Part shown: positions 48,113 through 56,406 of the stretch, in pieces
Position numbering within the stretch: the stretch's first letter is position 1
Layout of the letters: the number at the start of each line of letters is the position of its first letter
DNA from: Geothrix oryzisoli
GTDB lineage: Bacteria > Acidobacteriota > Holophagae > Holophagales > Holophagaceae
NCBI RefSeq assembly: GCF_022808865.1
Contig: NZ_JAKZLB010000003.1
Coordinates: 501,875-565,874 of the forward strand
Direction of reading: 5' to 3'
Length of the DNA stretch: 64,000 nucleotides
The notes under the pieces: model-generated
Told to the model about the DNA's origin: nothing
Databases searched by the model: none
Seen by the model: the letters and a program-made list of their open reading frames with translations, nothing else
Translations under genes and position numbers: made by a program

Positions 48113-48976
48113 TCAACCCTTGAGCGCTTCGGCCACCGAGGTAGACATGGGCGTGGTGGGCCGGCCGATGAGGCGGCTCAAGGTGCGCGAGTCATCGAAG
48201 AGCCCGCCCTTGGCCGCGCCCGTGTCCGATTCGGCCAGGAGGCGGGCGATGGGCTCTGGCAGGCCCGCACCGATGAGGATGGCCAGGTACTCGGCCTCGG
48301 GCAGGTTCTGGTAGGTCAGGGGCTTCCCGGCCTGGCGGGCGATCTCGGCGGCCAGATCGGCCAGCGTGTAGGCAGTGTCGCCCGCCAGCTCGTAGACGCG
48401 GCCCGCCTGGTCGGGCTTCAGCAGGACGGCGGCGGCGGCTTCGGCGTAGTCGGCCCGGGCGGCCGACGCGATCTTCCCGTCCCCGGCGCTTCCCAGGAAG
48501 ACGCCGTGCTGCAGGGAGGGGGGGATGCTGGCCGTGTAGTTCTCCGTGTACCAGCCGTTCCGCAGCAGAACGAAGGGCAGGCCCGAAGCCTTGAGGTACT
48601 CCTCCGTCTGGCGGTGTTCCAGGCCCAGGGGCAGGGGCGTGGTGTCGGTGCGCAGCAGGCTCGTGTAGGCGAGGAGCTGCACCCCGGCGGCCTTGGCCGC
48701 GTCGATGGCCGCACGGTGCTGGGTGGAGCGCTGGCCCAGCTCGCTGGAGGAGATGAGCAGCACCTTGCCGGCCCCGCGGAAGGCCTCGGCCAGTGTCTCG
48801 GGGTGGCTGTAGTCGGCGCGGCGCACCTGGAGGCCCAGGGCGGCGAGGTCCTGCGCCTTTTCGGGGCTCCGCACGGCGGCCACGAGCTGGCCAGCGGGGA
48901 CCTGCTTCAGGAGGGACTGGAGGACGAGACGGCCGAGCTGGCCGGTGGCGCCGGTGACGACGAGGGGGGCGGACAT
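48113..48976 (-). CDS. qorB: NAD(P)H:quinone oxidoreductase QorB (YtfG-like SDR)
   Basis: QorB reduces quinones with NAD(P)H in the cytoplasm. The 287-residue protein has the atypical SDR motif VVTGATGQLGRLV at the N-terminus and the specific NmrA-like block VLLISSSELGQRSTQH, plus LRNGWYTENYTAS near residue 150. These match QorB closely. The ATG at 48976 has GGGAG upstream. A perfect 7-3-7 palindrome (48996-49012) lies just upstream of the start, close to the downstream end of the Rrf2 gene, so this gene is likely under Rrf2 control. The longer in-frame start at 49003 would cover that operator. Confidence 0.9.
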   Translation of the reverse strand: MSAPLVVTGATGQLGRLVLQSLLKQVPAGQLVAAVRSPEKAQDLAALGLQVRRADYSHPETLAEAFRGAGKVLLISSSELGQRSTQHRAAIDAAKAAGVQLLAYTSLLRTDTTPLPLGLEHRQTEEYLKASGLPFVLLRNGWYTENYTASIPPSLQHGVFLGSAGDGKIASAARADYAEAAAAVLLKPDQAGRVYELAGDTAYTLADLAAEIARQAGKPLTYQNLPEAEYLAILIGAGLPEPIARLLAESDTGAAKGGLFDDSRTLSRLIGRPTTPMSTSVAEALKG

Positions 48977-48995
48977 GGGGACTCCCATAGAAAAT

Positions 48996-49012
48996 GCAAC
49001 CAATATGGTTGC
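48996..49012. promoter_or_regulatory. Operator palindrome upstream of qorB
   Basis: GCAACCA (48996-49002) and TGGTTGC (49006-49012) form a perfect 7-bp inverted repeat with a 3-base spacer. The same AACCA-N3-TGGTT core occurs upstream of the Rrf2 gene (49469-49481), so both sites are probably bound by that regulator. Confidence 0.75.
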
Positions 49013-49030
49013 GGATAAAGGTAAAAAAAT

Positions 49031-49453
49031 TCAGGCCGGTTGGGCCTTCACATCCTCCAGCAGGTCGCGGAGGCTGACGCGGGCCAGCTCCCGTTCCATG
49101 GCGGCCTGGGCGGCGTGGAAGTGGCCCGTGAGGAGGGCCTGGATGGACCGGCCCACGGGGCAGGCCGGGTTCGGGGGCGTGGCGTGCAGGGGGAAGGAGG
49201 TTTCCGTGTCCACGGCCCGCAGCACCTCCAGGAGGCTCACGGCGTCCGGGGCCCGGAGCAGCTGCCAGCCGCCTCCCGGCCCGCCCTGGCTGCGCACCAG
49301 GCCGGCCACCCGCAGGCCCGCCAGGATGCGGCGGATGACCACGGGGTTGGTGTTCACGCTGCCGGCGATGTATTCCGAGGTGAGCGCCTCGGGCCCCGCG
49401 TAGGCCAGCAGCGTGAGCACATGGATGGCGACGGTGTAGCGGGTGTTGGTCAT
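49031..49453 (-). CDS. Rrf2-family redox-type transcriptional regulator
   Basis: A 140-residue Rrf2 protein with an N-terminal winged helix (AIHVLTLLAYAGPEALTSEYIAGSVNTNPVVIRRILAGL), a GGPGGGWQLLR wing and a helical C-terminal part. It has only one cysteine in the PACPVGR segment, so it does not carry the three-cysteine iron-sulfur site of IscR or NsrR and more resembles HypR/YwnA-like sensors. The gene lies upstream of and parallel to qorB, with GAGG before the ATG. A palindromic operator lies 14-31 bp upstream of its start, so autoregulation is likely. Confidence 0.9.
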   Translation of the reverse strand: MTNTRYTVAIHVLTLLAYAGPEALTSEYIAGSVNTNPVVIRRILAGLRVAGLVRSQGGPGGGWQLLRAPDAVSLLEVLRAVDTETSFPLHATPPNPACPVGRSIQALLTGHFHAAQAAMERELARVSLRDLLEDVKAQPA

Positions 49454-49458
49454 GGGAC

Positions 49459-49492
49459 CTCAATCCGCAACCAGAATGGTTCCGAATTGAGG
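49459..49492. promoter_or_regulatory. Operator upstream of the Rrf2 gene
   Basis: AACCA (49469-49473) and TGGTT (49477-49481) flank GAA, the same core as the qorB site. An outer CTCAAT / ATTGAG pair (about 49460-49465 and 49486-49491) extends the dyad. It lies just in front of the ATG at 49453, where bound protein could block transcription or initiation. Confidence 0.7.
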
Positions 49493-49527
49493 TCCGGTCA
49501 ATCGAAATCTGCGCAGCAGGACGCGCG

Positions 49528-49542
49528 CGGCCCCTTGGGCCG
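49528..49542 (-). terminator. Hairpin after the first collagen-like gene
   Basis: CGGCCC (49528-49533) and GGGCCG (49537-49542) form a short stem with a 3-base loop, right after the stop codon at 49545. It lacks a U tract, so terminator function is only likely. Confidence 0.35.
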
Positions 49543-49544
49543 GC

Positions 49545-51197
49545 CTACTGCAGCTTCAGCGGGGCAACGATGGTCGCGGGCAGGCCCAGCGCGGCGTTGG
49601 TGATGGTGGTCAGCTGCCAGCCGCTGGCGGAGCCGCCGGAGGCATAGCAGGTGGGGTTGTCGATGCCCTGGCTGGTGAAGGACACCGAGATGCTCATGCC
49701 GGAGCCGTTGACGTTCTGGGGGACCATGAAGCTGTTCTTGGAGCCCACCCAGTAGGCGGTCTTGCCCCAGAGCAGGGCGCCGCCCGTGCCGCCGTTGCCG
49801 TCATTCAGGTAGACCGTCCCGCTGCACACGCCGCCGGTGTAGGTCGTGAACCAGGCCTGGGCGGGATAGACGGTGCCATCCCAGGACATGTCCAGCAGGT
49901 AGCCGGTGGAGGTCAGGACGGTGTAGCCGTAGCTGTCGGCGCGGGTCACCTTGCCCAGCACGACATTGTTCTTGTCCAGCACCTGCAGGCCCGCCGCTCC
50001 CGAGGTGCCCGCGACGCCCTGGGGGATGGTGAAGTTCAGCACCGCGGCGCTGGAGGTTCCCGAGTTGGTGACGGATGCGGAGGTGCCCGCCGCGCCCGTG
50101 GTGGTGGTTCCCACGGTGACGGTGGCGGCCGCTCCGGCGGGGCCGGTCAGGCCCATGGGCCCGGCGAGGCCCTGCGGGCCCGTGGCGCCCGTCGCCCCGG
50201 TGGCCCCCTGCGGGCCGGTGGCGCCCGTGGCGCCCTGCGGTCCCGTGGCGCCGGTGAGTCCGATGGGCCCCTGGGGGCCGGTGGCGCCGGTGAGTCCGAT
50301 GGGGCCCTGCGGGCCCGTGGCCCCAGTGGCGCCCGTTGCACCGGCCGGTCCCACGAGGCTGGTGCCGGGGGTGGGCCAGGCGCCGGTGATGAGGGCGCCC
50401 TTGGGGCCGTAGAGCACGCTGGCGGCGGTATCCAGGTAGAAGTCCCCATCCACGCCCTGGCTGGCCGTGGGCGGGACGATGCCATGGAGGACGGTCTTTC
50501 CGGCGGTGCCGGGCAGCCCCTGGGGACCCAGGGGGCCCGTGGCGCCCTGCGGCCCGGGGGCCCCGGTCAGGCCGATGGGTCCCTGCGGACCCGTCGCGCC
50601 CATGGGACCCGCGGGGCCTGCCGGGCCTTCCGGTCCCATGGGTCCCGCCGCCGTGGCGGGGGCCCAGCTCGAACCGTTGAAGACCAGGGCCTGGCCGGCG
50701 GCGGGCGCGGCGGGGTCCAGGGGCACGCCGTTCAGCCGCAGCACCAGCGTGGCGTTCTGGGTGCCGCCCACATCCCCGGCCAGGGGGCCGGAGAACTCGA
50801 AGGCGCTGCGGGCCTGCAGGGCCGGCACCAGATCCGAGTCCGGGGTCAGGGGCACGCCGTTGATCGCCAGGTGGAGCTTGAGGTTCGGCGTCCCCAGCAG
50901 GGCCGCGGGGATCACGGGCATGCCCGTGCCGCCCAGCACCACCGCGTAGAGCCCGTTGTTCACCGAGACATTCTGCGCGCCCGAGTTCCAGAGTTCCGTG
51001 CCCTGGCTGTCGAGGATCGCGAAGGTGAAGCTCCGCGTGCCGGTGACGGGCAGCCCGGCCTCCGTCAGGCGGCCCTGGTAGGCCACCTGGGGGGCGGGGG
51101 CGGCCAGGACCACCGCGGGCGCGGGGGTTCCCTGCGCGTGCAGGCCGGCGGCCAGGCTGGCCAGCGTCAGGGTCAGGAGGGAGGGACGGAAGGGCAT
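49545..51197 (-). CDS. Secreted collagen-like repeat protein (first paralogue)
   Basis: A 550-residue protein with a signal peptide ([21 protein letters not shown]) and an N-terminal ~180-residue domain shared with its neighbour ([20 protein letters not shown] and [13 protein letters not shown]). Two collagen-like Gly-X-Y tracts follow (about 185-235 and 283-350, [10 protein letters not shown] and [10 protein letters not shown] units), separated by a GKTVLHG...VDGDFYLD linker. A beta-rich C-terminal domain of ~170 residues ends SFTSQ...[13 protein letters not shown]. It should form extended triple helices outside the cell. The ATG at 51197 has AGAGGT upstream. Its function may be structural or adhesive. 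Confidence 0.86.
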   Translation of the reverse strand: MPFRPSLLTLTLASLAAGLHAQGTPAPAVVLAAPAPQVAYQGRLTEAGLPVTGTRSFTFAILDSQGTELWNSGAQNVSVNNGLYAVVLGGTGMPVIPAALLGTPNLKLHLAINGVPLTPDSDLVPALQARSAFEFSGPLAGDVGGTQNATLVLRLNGVPLDPAAPAAGQALVFNGSSWAPATAAGPMGPEGPAGPAGPMGATGPQGPIGLTGAPGPQGATGPLGPQGLPGTAGKTVLHGIVPPTASQGVDGDFYLDTAASVLYGPKGALITGAWPTPGTSLVGPAGATGATGATGPQGPIGLTGATGPQGPIGLTGATGPQGATGATGPQGATGATGATGPQGLAGPMGLTGPAGAAATVTVGTTTTGAAGTSASVTNSGTSSAAVLNFTIPQGVAGTSGAAGLQVLDKNNVVLGKVTRADSYGYTVLTSTGYLLDMSWDGTVYPAQAWFTTYTGGVCSGTVYLNDGNGGTGGALLWGKTAYWVGSKNSFMVPQNVNGSGMSISVSFTSQGIDNPTCYASGGSASGWQLTTITNAALGLPATIVAPLKLQ

Positions 51198-51288
51198 GGG
51201 ACCTCTTGAAGGGGGTGGCGGTCGGGGTGGAGGACGAGGTGCCGCGGGCGGCGGTGGACGAAGCCCGGGGCGGCGGTCGGGTCGGCTG

Positions 51289-53247
51289 CTACTTGGGGCC
51301 CATGGGCACGGCGGCCCTCAGGTCGGGCAGGGCGAAGGTGGTGGACCCGTTGCCCCCGTAGGTGGTGCCCAGGATGGCGAACAGGGCGTTGTTCGAGGCG
51401 ATGGACAGGAGCTGGCCGTTGCAGAAGGCCCAGCCGTCCGGGGCGTAGGTGCCCGCGAACATCCGGACCTCTCCGATGAACTGCTCCGTGTAGCTGGTGC
51501 TGCCACCGCCGCCATTGGGCGGGAAGATCCCCACCAGCGCGATGATGTAGTTGAGCCCCAGGGCCTTGACCGTGCCCGTCTGCTGCCAGCCGAGGGGGAT
51601 GGTCGAGATGATCGGGGGCTGGGGGATGCTGAAGTTCAGCACGGCGGCGCTGGAGGTCCCCGAGTTCGTCACTGTGGCGGAGCCACCGGGGATGCCCGTG
51701 GTGGTGGTCCCGACGCTCACGGTGGCGGCGGTGCCGGCCGGACCCTGCGCGCCCGTCAGCCCCTGCGGTCCCTGAGGCCCGGCCGGGCCGGTCGCCCCCG
51801 TCGCGCCAGTGGCACCCGTCGCCCCGGCGGGACCCGTGAGCCCCTGCGGTCCCTGGGGGCCCTGGGGCCCCGTGGCTCCCATCGCGCCGGTGGCGCCCGT
51901 GGCCCCGGCGGGGCCCGTGAGTCCCTGGGGACCCTGCAGGCCGACCGCGCCCCTGGCGGCCAGGAGCGCCCAGGTGGTGCCGGACCCGGCCACGTCCAGG
52001 GCGGGATCCACATTGAGGTTGGCCGCGAGGGCGATGTAGCTCGACCCGTTCTCCGCCACGGTGTCGCCGATGGCGTAGGCGCTGCTGCCGCTCCAGGCGT
52101 TCTTGAAGGAGACGGGAGGCCCGGCGGGGCCCTGGGGGCCGGTGGCGCCCTGCGGTCCGGCGGGGCCGAACGGTCCCATGGGACCCGTCGGGCCCGTGAG
52201 GCCGGTGAGTCCCTGAAGGCCCTGGGGGCCCTGCGGTCCAACCGGGCCGGTAGCCCCGGTCGCCCCGGTGGCACCGGTGAGACCCATGGGACCGACCGGT
52301 CCGGCGGGGCCGGTGGCGCCCGAGGGGCCGGCCGGTCCGGCCGCTCCCGTGGCGCCGGTGAGGCCGCTGGGACCGACGGGCCCCGGATCACCCTTGGCGG
52401 CCAGCACCGCCCAGTGGCCGCCGGAGCCGGCGGCGTCCGTGGCGGGATCGATGGCGAGGCTGCCCGCGAGGGCGACATAGGTCGTCCCGTTCTCGGCCAC
52501 GGCGTCGCCGAGCGCGTAGGCGGTGGTGCTGCTCCAGGCGTTGCGGAAGGTGAGGGGCGGTCCGGCAGGGCCCATGGGGCCCACGGGGCCGGGGGCGCCC
52601 GGGGCGCCCTGCAGGCCCGGGAGGCCCTGCGGACCGGCGAGACCCTGGGGACCGGCGGGGCCCATGGGGCCCGCGGGCCCTTCCGGTCCCATGGGTCCCG
52701 CCGCCGTGGCGGGGGCCCAGGTGGAGCCGTTGAACACCAGCGCCTGGCCGGCGGCGGGGGCGGTGGGGTCAAGGGGGATGCCGTTGAGGCGCAGCACCAC
52801 CGTGGCGTTCTGGGTGCCGGCGACATCCCCGGCCAGGGGGCCGGAGAACTCGAAGGCGCTGCGGGCCTGGAGCGCGGGCACCAGGTCCGTGTCCGGGATG
52901 AGCGTCACGCCGTTGATGGCCACGCGGAGCTTGAGGTTCGGCGTGCCCAGGAGGCTCGTGGGGATGGCGGGCATGCCCGCGCCGCCCAGCTCCACCGCGT
53001 ACAGGCCGTTGTTCACGGCGAGGTCCTGGGGGCCGGAGGTCCAGAGCGCCACGCTCTGGCTGTCCAGGAGGGTGAAGGTGAAGCTGCGGGTGCCGGTGAC
53101 CGGCAGGCCGGCTTCCGTCAGGCGGCCCTGGTAGGCCACCTCGGGGTTCGGGGCGGCGTAGGAGAGGGCGGGCGCGGCCTGGCCGTGCAGGCCGGGCGCC
53201 AGGCCGACGCTCAGCGCCAGGGTGAGGAGGGAGGGGCGGAAGACCAT
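51289..53247 (-). CDS. Secreted collagen-like repeat protein ending in a short phage-tail-collar segment (second paralogue)
   Basis: A 652-residue protein that shares its N-terminal domain almost residue by residue with the neighbouring 550-residue paralogue. Three Gly-X-Y tracts follow (roughly 185-225, 285-375 and 430-495), interrupted by repeated [18 protein letters not shown] and [12 protein letters not shown] spacers, themselves duplicates of each other. The C-terminal ~55 residues (GEVRMFAG...[10 protein letters not shown]...TTFALPDLR) match the tail-collar fold of phage fibre proteins, cut short compared with the normal ~100-residue domain. It is co-directional with the lipoprotein gene 29 bp upstream. 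A role in surface structure or adhesion is likely; the collar part suggests a trimeric foldon. Confidence 0.85.
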   Translation of the reverse strand: MVFRPSLLTLALSVGLAPGLHGQAAPALSYAAPNPEVAYQGRLTEAGLPVTGTRSFTFTLLDSQSVALWTSGPQDLAVNNGLYAVELGGAGMPAIPTSLLGTPNLKLRVAINGVTLIPDTDLVPALQARSAFEFSGPLAGDVAGTQNATVVLRLNGIPLDPTAPAAGQALVFNGSTWAPATAAGPMGPEGPAGPMGPAGPQGLAGPQGLPGLQGAPGAPGPVGPMGPAGPPLTFRNAWSSTTAYALGDAVAENGTTYVALAGSLAIDPATDAAGSGGHWAVLAAKGDPGPVGPSGLTGATGAAGPAGPSGATGPAGPVGPMGLTGATGATGATGPVGPQGPQGLQGLTGLTGPTGPMGPFGPAGPQGATGPQGPAGPPVSFKNAWSGSSAYAIGDTVAENGSSYIALAANLNVDPALDVAGSGTTWALLAARGAVGLQGPQGLTGPAGATGATGAMGATGPQGPQGPQGLTGPAGATGATGATGATGPAGPQGPQGLTGAQGPAGTAATVSVGTTTTGIPGGSATVTNSGTSSAAVLNFSIPQPPIISTIPLGWQQTGTVKALGLNYIIALVGIFPPNGGGGSTSYTEQFIGEVRMFAGTYAPDGWAFCNGQLLSIASNNALFAILGTTYGGNGSTTFALPDLRAAVPMGPK

Positions 53248-53276
53248 GGGTGCTCGCGAAACGGGGTTGAAAGGGG

Positions 53277-53867
53277 TCAGTTGGAAGGCACGGCCGGGTG
53301 GAACCCGTGGCGGACGGTCTGGACCTGGGCGCTGTCGGTGGCGGCGGTGGCGGCCACGGGCTCCTGGACCACCGGCGTGTTGCCGTAGGTCCCGCCCTGC
53401 TGCTGCGCGCCGCTGGCCTGGACCAGGTCGGCCCGGATCTGCCCGGGGGGCAGGGGCGGCGCGATGGTCAGGTCGAAGGTCGCCACGGCGACCCCGCCCT
53501 TGCCGCTGACCTTCACCCGGAGGCCCTGGATCACCCGGGGCGCCACCGAGGCGTCCACCAGGAGGGCCAGGGTTCCCGAGGTGTGGTCGGCCGCGATGGT
53601 CCCGCTGCCGATCACCCCGGCGGGCGCCTGGTCCAGGGCGAGGGTCAGGGGCCCCGGGTCATTGGGGAAGTGGGGCAGGCCGCGGGCTGTCGTCACGGTG
53701 GCGAACCCGCCGCCGCCGGCTGGGATGCTCAGGCTGCCGGGGCTCACCTGCACCAGGAACGCGCCATTCGCCGTGGAGGCCTGACGGCTTCCCCCCAGGC
53801 AGGCCAGCAGAGGAAGGAGCAGACCGGCCGCCAGACCGGCGCCCGCAAGTCGTGTGCGTGTGCGCAT
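53277..53867 (-). CDS. Small lipoprotein of the collagen-like cluster
   Basis: A 196-residue protein with a lipobox (GLLLPLLAC) after a basic N-terminus, so it is probably a lipoprotein. The mature part has a beta-rich ~110-residue region ([24 protein letters not shown] and [27 protein letters not shown]) resembling an Ig-like or cadherin-like fold, then a low-complexity Gln/Ala/Thr tail. It is the first gene of the three-gene run with the collagen-like proteins, 29 bp from the next. Two TTGACA boxes upstream (53919-53958) may be its promoter. No family is recognised. Confidence 0.75.
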   Translation of the reverse strand: MRTRTRLAGAGLAAGLLLPLLACLGGSRQASTANGAFLVQVSPGSLSIPAGGGGFATVTTARGLPHFPNDPGPLTLALDQAPAGVIGSGTIAADHTSGTLALLVDASVAPRVIQGLRVKVSGKGGVAVATFDLTIAPPLPPGQIRADLVQASGAQQQGGTYGNTPVVQEPVAATAATDSAQVQTVRHGFHPAVPSN

Positions 53868-53918
53868 AGAAATCTTTCAGTAGTGGAAGGACTTATTCTT
53901 CATAGATCCATTGGAGTA

Positions 53919-53958
53919 TGTCAAGAGATGAATGATTGTTTTTTATTAGTTGTGTCAA
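53919..53958 (-). promoter_or_regulatory. Candidate promoter region of the collagen-like operon
   Basis: On the minus strand two exact TTGACA boxes (53958-53953 and 53924-53919) lie in A/T-rich DNA upstream of the lipoprotein gene. The matching -10 elements are not well defined, so which box acts, if either, is uncertain. Confidence 0.4.
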
Positions 53959-54123
53959 GCAATAATGAATCTCTGCAAATAGGGCGTGATGGGTTGGTCA
54001 CGAGGCTGTAACGAGGCGGATTGAGGAGATGCTCATCGGAATGCGCCCCGGGCCGGAGCCGGATCCTTTCAGCCCCGGAAGGCATCCAATGAGCCTTGAC
54101 CCTTTCTTGCGAGGAGCGGCCCC

Positions 54124-55140
54124 ATGTCGAGTCCCCAGACGCCCATCCAGTCCGGCTTCGGAGCTGCCACCACGGCCCGGGAGGTGCTCCAGGGGGTCGA
54201 CCTGGCGGGCCGGGTGGCGGTGGTGACGGGCGGTGCCGCGGGCCTCGGCCTGGAGACGACCCGGGTCCTGGCCGGGGCCGGGGCCACGGTGGTGGTGCCG
54301 GCCCGCGACCTCGACAAGGCCCGCCGGGGGCTCGGCGGCCTCCTCCAGGTGGGGGGCCGCGTGGAAGTGGCCGCGCTGGACCTGCTCGATCCGGCCTCCA
54401 TCGATGCCTTCGCGAAAGCGTTCCTGGCCTCGGGGTGGCCCCTGCACATGCTCATCAACAACGCGGGCATCATGGCCACGCCCCTCCAGCGGGACGCGCG
54501 CGGGTACGAGGCCCAGTTCGCCGCGAACCACCTGGGGCACTTCCAGCTCACGGCCCGGCTCTGGCCGGCGCTGCTGCAGGGCGGGCATCAGCCCGGCGGC
54601 GCGCGGGTGGTGGCGCTCTCCTCCCGCGCCCACCAGCGGGCGGGCGTGGACTTCGACGATCCGCATTTCCAGCGGCGGCCCTACGACCGCTGGCAGGCCT
54701 ACGGCCAGGCCAAGACCGCCAATGTGCTCTTCGCCGTGGGCCTGGACCGGCGCGGCGCGGCCAAGGGCGTCCGCGCCTTCGCCGTCCATCCGGGCGCGAT
54801 CCTCACGGACCTGGGCCGGCACATGACGGCGGAGGACCGCCAGGCCTCCGGGCTGACGGCGGCGGATGGCCCGGGCACCGTGCCTGCGGGGCGCTCCGTG
54901 ACCGAGGGCGGCGACTTCAAGAACGCGGAGCAGGGCGCGGCCACCTCCGTGTGGTGCGCGGCCCACCCGCAGGCGGCGGGCCTGGGCGGCGTCTACTGCC
55001 AGGACTGCGATGTGGCCCCCGTCCTGCTGCCCGAGGCCCCCGGGAAGGCCGGCGTGCGCCCCTACGCCATCGACCCCGCCGCCGCCGAGCGCCTGTGGAC
55101 CCTGAGCGAGCAGCTCACCGGCGTGCGGTTCGACGCGTGA
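54124..55140 (+). CDS. Short-chain dehydrogenase/reductase
   Basis: A 338-residue SDR: VVTGGAAGLGLET (NAD(P)-binding), NNAGIMATP, a Ser in ALSSRAH and a YGQAK catalytic motif with HPGAILTDLGR after it, followed by an extended C-terminal region with CDVAPVLLPE and a YAIDPAAAERLW helix. Longer than most classical SDRs; it resembles the retinol-dehydrogenase/light-dependent-protochlorophyllide-reductase-like branch. GAGGAGCGG precedes the ATG at 54124. Substrate unknown. It is divergent from the lipoprotein gene and convergent with the DinB gene. Confidence 0.87.
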   Translation: MSSPQTPIQSGFGAATTAREVLQGVDLAGRVAVVTGGAAGLGLETTRVLAGAGATVVVPARDLDKARRGLGGLLQVGGRVEVAALDLLDPASIDAFAKAFLASGWPLHMLINNAGIMATPLQRDARGYEAQFAANHLGHFQLTARLWPALLQGGHQPGGARVVALSSRAHQRAGVDFDDPHFQRRPYDRWQAYGQAKTANVLFAVGLDRRGAAKGVRAFAVHPGAILTDLGRHMTAEDRQASGLTAADGPGTVPAGRSVTEGGDFKNAEQGAATSVWCAAHPQAAGLGGVYCQDCDVAPVLLPEAPGKAGVRPYAIDPAAAERLWTLSEQLTGVRFDA

Positions 55141-55220
55141 GCGCTTGGCCGTGAGGGGTGGGCAGGAGCCGCTGTGTGGCCGCTGATTCAGTGAGGTGCT
55201 GCGACGAGATGGCCGGGGTG

Positions 55221-55307
55221 GAACCGGATGAACGCCGGGACTGGGCCTGGATGCCCGCCATCCTGTGCATCCGGTTCATCCCGGCTAACGAAAAAAGCTA
55301 TTTAGCC
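55221..55307. repeat. Inverted-repeat element between the SDR and DinB genes
   Basis: GAACCGGATG (55221-55230) and CATCCGGTTC (55268-55277) form a perfect 10-bp inverted repeat with further inner pairing. A second stem GGCTAA (55283-55288) / TTAGCC (55302-55307) follows. The CATCC / GGATG wording resembles the short dispersed repeats common in acidobacterial and planctomycete genomes. No protein is encoded here. Confidence 0.55.
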
Positions 55308-55410
55308 AGGATGGAGGGGATGAAAAGGAGGAAATGCCATCCCATCGATCCCCGGCCAAAGAACCCTTCCCCGAACCGGCGCGGTGCGGGTTCCGGCGAC
55401 CTCAACGGCT

Positions 55411-55908
55411 TTACGCCTTGGACGCCGCTGCGAGCTGTTCTTCGGTGAGGCCGAAGAGGGGGGCGACGGGGCGGCCGCGGAGGCTGGCCATGAGGTAGAG
55501 CTGGCCGCGGTGGTGGGCCTCGTGTTCGGCCATGGCGCGGAGCCACTTCCATGTGGCCATCTGGGCTCCGGCAGGGTTCACGCAGGGGGCCCGCAGGTCC
55601 GCGTCCGTGAGGGCGCCGAAGATCGCCATGGATTCCGCGTGGCAGCGGTCCAGGTAGGCGCGCACGCCGTCCAGGCCCGCGGCCAGTTCAGCCCCGTGAC
55701 CCGGGTAGATGCTGGGGCGGCCCTGCACATTCTCCGCGTACATGAACCGCTCCAGCCCCGCCAGATGACGGAACAGGTCGCCGAAGGTGAAGGCCCCGGG
55801 CGCCGGCGCCCACTCCAGGTCCTCGGGCGTCAGCGCCTCCAGCACCCGCACCGTGCGGGACCGGGCGTTGCGCCAGTAGGCGAGGAAGGAGGGGGTGTCC
55901 TGGAGCAT
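55411..55908 (-). CDS. DinB-family metal-binding protein
   Basis: A 165-residue four-helix-bundle protein of the DinB/YfiT type: FLAYWRNARSRTVRVLEALTPEDLEW at the start, LFRHLAGLERFM with a His metal ligand and AMAEHEAHHRGQLYLMA with two more, forming the usual triad. Members are thiol transferases (bacillithiol or mycothiol) or have unknown functions. The ATG at 55908 has no strong ribosome binding site. It lies on the left side of the low-GC region and may be the last conserved chromosomal gene before it. Confidence 0.85.
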   Translation of the reverse strand: MLQDTPSFLAYWRNARSRTVRVLEALTPEDLEWAPAPGAFTFGDLFRHLAGLERFMYAENVQGRPSIYPGHGAELAAGLDGVRAYLDRCHAESMAIFGALTDADLRAPCVNPAGAQMATWKWLRAMAEHEAHHRGQLYLMASLRGRPVAPLFGLTEEQLAAASKA

Positions 55909-56406
55909 GGGCGGAGTATTTCAGAGGTCGGCTTGGCGGCCAAAAACTTGTGATGAGCCACGGATGGACACGGATTCAGGCGGATTCCTGAACAGGCGTA
56001 GAGCCGGGCCGTTAATCAACTGCTTTTAGCCACTGAATTCAGTGACTCCAGTGATACTTTGCGACGAAACAGCACAGCAACAAGGCCCCGGCCCTCTCCC
56101 TGCTCTGCTGGGAACCGCCTTCGGCTTGGTCTTGCAGGAGGCTGGGGGGGCGCATTTATCGATATGAGTCAAAGTGGCTATCGTATGTGCATTTCATCAA
56201 GTCTCTTGATAATAATGAGGGAATGGTGTATATAATTTTTAGATCGCAGCTTACAGTTCTCAAATCCAGGTCTGATTGTAAATAAACAATAAATTATAAA
56301 AACAGGCAATTTAATTGTTATTCACCAAAAAATATTATGCCAAATTGCATCAAACATTAAAAATTCAATATGCAAGAAATAATATTATTTACGGAAGGAA
56401 TATAAA
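55909..56406. other. Intergenic region and left edge of the low-GC island
   Basis: No gene is supported in these 498 bases. 55952-55990 reads GATGAGCCACGGATGGAC followed by ACGGATTC and GCGGATTC units, resembling a known kind of dispersed repeat. 56031-56044 is a perfect 14-bp palindrome, CACTGAATTCAGTG. After about 56150, following GGCTGGGGGGG, base composition changes abruptly to A/T-rich DNA. 56377-56390 is another palindrome (AAATAATATTATTT) next to the RBS of the following gene. Confidence 0.6.
56206..56234 (+). promoter_or_regulatory. Candidate promoter of the REase-NACHT gene
   Basis: TTGATA (56206-56211) and TATATA (56229-56234) are exactly 17 bases apart, with an overlapping TATAAT. 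The leader would be about 165 bases and A/T-rich. Confidence 0.5.

Noticed and set aside
49545..53247. Short repeats suggesting a CRISPR array
   Set aside because: The repeats are in-frame Gly-X-Y coding tracts with no constant repeat and unique spacer pattern.
51289..53247. Prophage remnant, because of the tail-collar segment
   Set aside because: No other phage gene is near, and the rest of the protein is a secreted collagen-like protein with a paralogue.
55158..55448. A 96-residue plus-strand open frame
   Set aside because: Lies in the inverted-repeat element, has no ribosome binding site and no coding-like composition.
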